A model generated the notes under the pieces. That model was given only the letters and a program-made list of their open reading frames with translations, ran no database searches and had not been told where the DNA came from. A DNA stretch of 64,000 nt from RYN-230 sp963829725 (lineage in GTDB: Bacteria; Actinomycetota; Actinomycetes; Streptosporangiales; Streptosporangiaceae), in NCBI GenBank assembly GCA_963829725.1, contig CAWHJW010000021.1:124001-188000 (forward strand). The letters are read 5' to 3'. The position numbers and the translations under genes were made by a program. Shown here piece after piece: positions 61,364 to 64,000 of the stretch; the first letter of the stretch is position 1, and every line of letters begins with the position of its first letter.

Positions 61364-64000
61364 CCGGCAGCAGCGCGCCCAGCACCCTGTCGGCCGGCGC
61401 TGGGCCGGGGATCGAACGGCTCGGCGCGGTCAGGGACGCGGCAGCCGACGGAGACCAGCTGATCTTCGTCTACGGCCCGGGCACCGACGACGCGTTCGTG
61501 GACGCCTCGTACCGGATCTGCGAGATCGAGGAGTGCCTGTGGGAGGTGCTGCGCGAGGCCGGCTTCCAGCGGATCGCGTTCTTCTCGCTCGACCAGAAGC
61601 TCTACTTCCGCGACGACGTGTTGCGGAGCACGCTGCGCACCGGTCAGGGCGGCACGGACGCGCGCGGCACCAGCCCGACGGCGGCCGGCGGCGGGCGGCG
61701 GCGGATGCGGCAGGGGTTCGCCGGCCCGTTCGGCGACCGGGTGGTGATCCAGCCACGCACGGCCAGCCAGGCGGCCGGCCCGGCGCAGCCCGTGCCGGAT
61801 GAGACCGCCCCGCCGGCGCCCAGAGGCCGGCTTAACGACGCCTACAGCCTGCAGATGCTCGACATGCTCATGCGGAGAGGCGAGCAGCGCACCGCCATCG
61901 TGTTCACCCACGCAGAGGAGACGCTCCGGCATTTCGAGGTTGGGCGCGGACTGGCCCAGTTCTTCGCGAACGTCGTCGCATACCGGCGGGATGCCGAGCA
62001 CTCCTGCGTGCTGCTCTTCCGCAACGGCACCCTGGACGACGTCCACGCGGCGATCGACCGGCTGGGCCACACTCCGGCGCTCGCCACCGCGGTCCGCAGG
62101 CTCCTCGACCCGCCGGGCAGACGCGGCCAGCGCGCGATGATCGGCAGGCCCGATGAGGTGGAACTGAGCCGTCTGGTGCACGTGACGCGGATCACCCACC
62201 GGCTGGAGATCGCCGACTGGCCGGGACTAACGTCCCTGACCCGGGCCATGGCCGCGGAGCAGTACCTGGCCCGGCAGTGGCAGTCGTGGCTGCGCGGCAT
62301 GGCGAACGACGGGCAGCCGCTGGAGGCTCGCCGGCTTCGCGGCAAAGAGATCCTGACCAAGACCGGCGCCAGCACCAGGAGCGTCTGGGAGCAGCTCGAT
62401 CAGCTAGCCGGGCTCGATTCCGTGAAGTCACACCTCGAGCAGCTGCGCTGGAAGGTCATCGCCGACGCCAGGCTGCGCGAGCTGCGAATGACCGACGACG
62501 ACGCAGAGCCCGGGTCCAACCACCTCGTCTTCACCGGCAACCCGGGCACCGGGAAGACCACGGTGGCCAGGCTGGTCGGCGAGATGTACCGGGACCTCGG
62601 GGTGTTGCGGCGCGGGAACGTCGTGGAGGTCGGGGCGAGCGACCTGATCGGCGAGTACGCCGGGCAGACCGCGCCGAAGACAAATGCGGTCATCGACCGC
62701 GCGCTGGACGGCGTGCTGTTCATCGACGAGGCGTACCAGCTCAGCGAGCAGCGGGAGGGGTTCGGCACCGAGGCGATCACCACGCTGCTGGCCCGGATGG
62801 AGAACGACCGGGCGCGGCTGGTGGTGATCGTGGCCGGCTACCCGGACCGGATGAAGGAGTTCCTCGACGCCAACGAGGGGCTGCGCAGCCGGTTCCCGGC
62901 GCCGAACGTCATCAACTTCGAGGACTACCCGCCCGTGCTGCTGCGCGGCATCCTGCTGAGCCGCCTGCAGCGCCTCGGCGTCACCTGCACCAGCGAGCTC
63001 GCCACGCAACTGCAGACCGTGATCGACGGCATGCACCGGACCCGCAGGCAGGGGTTCGGCAACGCCCGGGAAATGCGCACGCTCGCCGACGAGCTCAGCA
63101 CCCGGTGGGCCCACCGGGTCAAGGGCCAGGTCGAGCAGCCCGCGGACGTCGCCGACCTGCCTGCGCGGCTGCACGTGTACCTGCAGCCGCAACTGCAGGG
63201 CACCGCCGGCCTGCTCCGCGAACTCGACGCGATGACCGGCCTGCAGCCGGTCAAGGACCAGATCAGGGCCCTCGTGCACCAGATCCGGCTTGCCCAGCGG
63301 CGCGGCCGGCCGAGTTCGGAGACGATAGCCCCGCACATGCTCTTCCTGGGGCCGCCGGGCACCGGCAAGACCACGGTGGCGCGGCTGGCCGGCGAGATCT
63401 TCAAATCGCTGGGGCTGCTCACCCGCGGGCACGTGGTAGAGGTCAGCCGGGCCAAGCTCGTCGGCGGGTACATCGGGCAGACGGCCCTCAAGACCATGGA
63501 GCGCATCGACGAGGCCATGGACGGCGTGCTGTTCATCGACGAGGCTTACAGCCTGTCCCGGTCCGAGAGCGGCAACGACTTCGGCCACGAAGCCATCGAC
63601 ACGCTCGTCCCGGAGATGGAGAACCGGCGCGGCCGGCTGTGCGTCATCGCCGCGGGCTACCCGCGCGAAATGGACCGCTTCCTCCAGGCCAACCCGGGAC
63701 TCGCCTCCCGCTTCACCGAGCACGTTGAGTTCCCCGACTACTCCGGCACCGAGCTCATCACGATCCTTACCGGCATGGCCGGCCAGGAGGGGTTCACGCT
63801 GGACCCCGGCGCCCTGGCCGGGGCGCAGCGGTGGTTCGAGATCCGCCGGGCCCGCGACGGCGCGGACTTCGGCAACGCCCGGACCGCGCGCGGGCTGCTC
63901 GGCGACATGCGGCGCCGGCTGGCCGAGCGGACCGTGGACCTGGAGGACAACCACCCGGAACTGGACATTTTCACCGCAGAGGACGTGCCTGATGTCCGGT
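61360..64000 (+). CDS. Double CbbX/SpoVK-type AAA+ ATPase (3' end outside window)
   Basis: At least 880 codons; I take TTG 61360, overlapping the upstream stop (TTGA), as start. Residues about 1-80 form a small domain (IFVYGPGTDDAFVDASYRIC), followed by a Pro/Arg-rich linker and a second alpha/beta region (RTAIVFTHAEETLRHFEVGR). Two AAA+ modules follow: Walker A GNPGTGKT at 393-400 with Walker B GVLFIDEAYQL, and Walker A GPPGTGKT at 664-671 with GVLFIDEAYSL. Both have the CbbX/CfxQ look (NAREMRTLAD; NARTARGLL). CbbX-type ATPases remodel proteins, for example Rubisco; here the coupling with a radical-SAM enzyme and a coiled-coil protein suggests remodelling of another complex. The frame is open at 64000. 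Confidence 0.92.
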   Translation, partial: MTGSSAPSTLSAGAGPGIERLGAVRDAAADGDQLIFVYGPGTDDAFVDASYRICEIEECLWEVLREAGFQRIAFFSLDQKLYFRDDVLRSTLRTGQGGTDARGTSPTAAGGGRRRMRQGFAGPFGDRVVIQPRTASQAAGPAQPVPDETAPPAPRGRLNDAYSLQMLDMLMRRGEQRTAIVFTHAEETLRHFEVGRGLAQFFANVVAYRRDAEHSCVLLFRNGTLDDVHAAIDRLGHTPALATAVRRLLDPPGRRGQRAMIGRPDEVELSRLVHVTRITHRLEIADWPGLTSLTRAMAAEQYLARQWQSWLRGMANDGQPLEARRLRGKEILTKTGASTRSVWEQLDQLAGLDSVKSHLEQLRWKVIADARLRELRMTDDDAEPGSNHLVFTGNPGTGKTTVARLVGEMYRDLGVLRRGNVVEVGASDLIGEYAGQTAPKTNAVIDRALDGVLFIDEAYQLSEQREGFGTEAITTLLARMENDRARLVVIVAGYPDRMKEFLDANEGLRSRFPAPNVINFEDYPPVLLRGILLSRLQRLGVTCTSELATQLQTVIDGMHRTRRQGFGNAREMRTLADELSTRWAHRVKGQVEQPADVADLPARLHVYLQPQLQGTAGLLRELDAMTGLQPVKDQIRALVHQIRLAQRRGRPSSETIAPHMLFLGPPGTGKTTVARLAGEIFKSLGLLTRGHVVEVSRAKLVGGYIGQTALKTMERIDEAMDGVLFIDEAYSLSRSESGNDFGHEAIDTLVPEMENRRGRLCVIAAGYPREMDRFLQANPGLASRFTEHVEFPDYSGTELITILTGMAGQEGFTLDPGALAGAQRWFEIRRARDGADFGNARTARGLLGDMRRRLAERTVDLEDNHPELDIFTAEDVPDVR

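Noticed and set aside
62277..63728. Plus-strand frame overlapping the AAA+ gene in another phase
   Set aside because: The other phase carries both Walker A/B sets; this one is Arg/Ala/Gly-rich without motifs.
1..64000. CRISPR array or rRNA genes
   Set aside because: No regularly spaced repeats with unique spacers and no rRNA-like sequence seen on reading the window.
61360..64000. Rubisco activase CbbX acting on Rubisco
   Set aside because: No Rubisco or Calvin-cycle genes in the window, and the double-AAA+ layout with a long N-terminal region differs from single-module CbbX.

Overview
The window is high-GC DNA (about 70 percent G+C by eye) with actinobacterial gene content: PucR regulator, DUF7144 membrane protein, CBS-BON protein, VapBC, an AfsR-like STAND ATPase with TPRs, and many GTG/TTG starts with strong Shine-Dalgarno sequences. 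The most likely source is a large-genome, mycelial-type actinomycete. The species cannot be named from the sequence.

Layout. 1-14,508 (minus strand): a tightly packed gene set with two Hsp70s, two GrpE-like partners, a fibronectin-III protein, a zinc-ribbon P-loop GTPase, a GAP1-type GTPase-associated protein, a YidD-like protein and membrane or secreted proteins. Many junctions are 4-nt overlaps, and a 384-bp gap divides the set into two probable transcripts. 14,509-16,056 is gene-poor, with a broken SnoaL-like gene. 16,057-19,828 (minus): a SNF2/RapA-type helicase followed by a zinc-ribbon partner. 19,900-35,700: a decaying region with IS110, IS66, IS5-like, ISKra4-like and serine-recombinase remnants, and pseudogenes of STAND, STAS, bile-salt-hydrolase-like, AcuC-like and hydrolase families. 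Among them stand apparently intact CBS-BON, DUF7144 and alpha/beta-hydrolase genes and a pyruvate formate-lyase operon (pflB frameshifted, pflA intact). 35,933-42,400: YihY, VapBC, a broken tyrosine integrase, DinB and SRPBCC proteins and a deleted IS630; two 160-170-bp imperfect direct repeats containing a tRNA-3'-end-like sequence bound most of this segment. 42,463-49,158: polyhydroxyalkanoate genes (PucR regulator, acyl-CoA ligase, PHA synthase, depolymerase). 49,653-55,286: DUF899 (frameshifted), MalY-type aminotransferase, dioxygenase and membrane-protein pseudogenes, and an amidohydrolase. 55,287-58,877 (minus): a 1078-residue STAND-TPR protein preceded by a two-TM protein; the two share a short Gly-rich motif resembling bacterial amyloid signalling motifs. 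59,302-64,000 (plus): radical-SAM activase-like protein, coiled-coil protein and a double CbbX-type AAA+ ATPase cut by the window edge.

How genes work together. Four multi-gene systems stand out: the dual Hsp70/GrpE-GTPase-GAP1 set; the SNF2-zinc-ribbon pair; the STAND/two-TM pair; and the radical SAM-coiled coil-AAA+ set. The first and third resemble NTP-dependent conflict or signalling systems known in multicellular bacteria. The fourth is the best candidate for something functionally undescribed. The middle of the window is mostly transposition debris and gene decay.
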